From assembly GCA_017530275.1 (NCBI GenBank), contig JAFXMP010000342.1, positions 1 through 9,020 on the forward strand: a stretch of 9,020 bases of DNA, written 5' to 3'. The notes under the pieces are model-generated. The model did no database searches, was not told the DNA's origin, and worked only from the letters and a program-made list of their open reading frames with translations. Positions within the stretch are counted from its first letter, which is position 1; each line of letters starts with the position of its first letter. The stretch is from Clostridia bacterium. Its GTDB lineage: Bacteria; Bacillota_A; Clostridia; Christensenellales; Aristaeellaceae. The translations under genes and the position numbers were made by a program. Below are positions 8,151-9,020 of this stretch, piece by piece.

Positions 8151-8158
8151 AGGAGGAG
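8151..8158 (+). promoter_or_regulatory. Strong ribosome binding site of the aldolase
   Basis: AGGAGGAG lies 6 bases before the ATG at 8165 and just after the kinase stop. The leader AGGAGGAGAAA also precedes the isomerase ATG, and a shorter AGGAGAAA precedes the epimerase. Confidence 0.85.
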
Positions 8159-8164
8159 AAAGTT

Positions 8165-9019
8165 ATGCTTGTGAATCTGGTGGAGATTCTGAAATTAGCG
8201 GAAGAAAAGAAGTGCGCGGTGGGCGCGTTCAATACCCCTAATTTGGAGTGCGTCAACGCAGTTTTGAACGCTGCGGAACGGCTGAATGTGCCGGTGATCC
8301 TTTCCCACGCCGAGCTCCACGAGCCCGTAGCTCCCTTATCTGTTATCGGCCCGGTCATGGTGGAAGCGGCGAAAAAGGCAAAAGTGCCCGTCTGCGTGCA
8401 TCTGGATCACTGCGAAACCCTTTCCTATATGCAGCAGGCCCTGGACATCGGCTTCACCGGCGTCATGTATGATGGAAGCCTGCTGCCCTATGAAGAAAAC
8501 CTGGCGAACACGAAGAAAGCCGTCGCCATGGTGAAGCATTACAACTGCGGCGTGGAAGCGGAATTGGGTGCGCTGGCCTCCCGGGAAGGTGGCGCATCCG
8601 CTGGCAGCGGTCCGGTATACACTGATCCCGATCAGGCGGTGGTATTCTGCAAGGAAACGGGCATCGACGCCCTGGCCCCCTCCTTCGGTACGGCCCATGG
8701 CATCTACAAATCCAAGCCTGTGCTGGATCTGGAACGGGTGAAAATCATTGCGGAAAAGACCGGCCTGCCCCTGGTGATGCACGGCGGCAGCGGCGTATCA
8801 CCCGAGGATTACCGCACCGGTATTCAAAACGGCCTGCGCAAGATTAACTATTACAGCTACATGTCCAAAGCGGGCGTGACCGCGGTCAAGGAACTGCTGG
8901 AAAAGGAAGACGTAACCTTCTTCCACGACCTGGCCCTGGCCGCGCAAAACGCCATGGAGGCCGACGCTGAAAAAGCCATGAGGATTTTTGCAGGAAAGAT
9001 ACTTGCATCACAAAAATAA
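8165..9019 (+). CDS. Class II (zinc) ketose-phosphate aldolase, FbaA/GatY fold
   Basis: This 284-residue enzyme is predicted to cleave a ketose 1-phosphate (or bisphosphate) into DHAP and an aldehyde, as the last step of the route encoded here. It has the class II pattern. The catalytic Asp81 and zinc ligand His82 are in HLDHCET. VEAELG at 130-135 carries Glu131 and Glu133. The remaining zinc ligands are His178 (FGTAHGIY) and His206 (MHGGSG, 205-210). Two motifs depart from typical FBP aldolases. The region after PVIL reads SHAELHEP instead of the usual serine-containing phosphate-binding segment. The motif usually written KxNxDT reads KINYYSYM (226-233): it keeps Asn228, replaces the Asp with Tyr230, and has Ser231 in place of Thr. 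These changes suggest a substrate other than fructose 1,6-bisphosphate. Housekeeping FBP aldolase is the main alternative, but its position in a sugar operon argues against it. The stop codon ends one base before the window edge, so any terminator lies outside. Confidence 0.92.
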   Translation: MLVNLVEILKLAEEKKCAVGAFNTPNLECVNAVLNAAERLNVPVILSHAELHEPVAPLSVIGPVMVEAAKKAKVPVCVHLDHCETLSYMQQALDIGFTGVMYDGSLLPYEENLANTKKAVAMVKHYNCGVEAELGALASREGGASAGSGPVYTDPDQAVVFCKETGIDALAPSFGTAHGIYKSKPVLDLERVKIIAEKTGLPLVMHGGSGVSPEDYRTGIQNGLRKINYYSYMSKAGVTAVKELLEKEDVTFFHDLALAAQNAMEADAEKAMRIFAGKILASQK

Positions 9020-9020
9020 A

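Larger units (their letters stand above)
36..9019 (+). other. Candidate six-gene sugar-sensing and catabolic operon
   Basis: All six genes share one strand. The spacings are 29 bp, 12 bp, -8 bp, -4 bp and 15 bp, with no terminator-like hairpin in any gap. The last four genes are packed as a translationally coupled block. The promoter is not visible and probably lies upstream of the window. The 29 bp gap after the kinase is too short for a confident separate promoter, though an internal one within the kinase gene cannot be excluded. Confidence 0.75.

Noticed and set aside
4259..9019. Sulfoquinovose degradation operon
   Set aside because: The isomerase family fits, but there is no GH31 sulfoquinovosidase, sulfofructose transaldolase, sulfolactaldehyde enzyme or sulfonate exporter in the window.
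5256..9019. Classical L-fucose or L-rhamnose operon
   Set aside because: The aldolase has the FbaA/GatY pattern (HLDHC, MHGGSG) and not the FucA or RhaD pattern, and the isomerase is much shorter than FucI and does not look like RhaA.

Overview
This window holds six complete genes, all on the + strand and tightly packed. They read as a carbohydrate-sensing and catabolic operon from a Firmicutes (Clostridia-type) bacterium. The taxonomic inference rests on three things: strong AGGAGG-type ribosome binding sites before most genes, a YesM-type sensor kinase, and the combination of a GH2 glycosidase with a DUF4432-type epimerase that is common in gut Clostridia. No single gene proves the genus.

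Layout: (1) 36-1760, a membrane sensor histidine kinase of the YesM/LytS type. (2) 1790-4246, a large intracellular glycoside hydrolase family 2 enzyme with extra C-terminal beta-domains. (3) 4259-5263, a DUF4432 / aldose 1-epimerase-like protein. (4) 5256-6662, an L-fucose/L-arabinose isomerase-family protein. (5) 6659-8149, an FGGY sugar kinase. (6) 8165-9019, a class II (zinc) ketose-phosphate aldolase. The gaps are 29 bp, 12 bp, an 8 bp overlap, a 4 bp overlap and 15 bp. No terminator-like hairpin is visible between genes, so a single transcript with translational coupling is likely. There is no RNA gene, mobile element, CRISPR array or gene-free stretch over 300 bases.

Inferred joint function: the GH2 enzyme releases an aldose from an imported glycoside and the epimerase interconverts its anomers. 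The isomerase then makes a ketose, the kinase makes a ketose phosphate (1-phosphate, if the aldolase is to yield DHAP), and the aldolase splits it into DHAP plus an aldehyde. This has the logic of the L-fucose and L-rhamnose routes, but the final step uses an FbaA/GatY-fold aldolase instead of FucA or RhaD. The sugar cannot be named from the sequence. No transporter, response regulator or aldehyde-processing enzyme lies inside the window.

The main points of interest are the unassigned substrate of this complete pathway, departures from usual active-site motifs in the aldolase, a long insertion between the two catalytic glutamates of the GH2 enzyme, and an abrupt rise in GC and codon bias near 4250. 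That rise separates the kinase/glycosidase half from the four-gene sugar-breakdown half.
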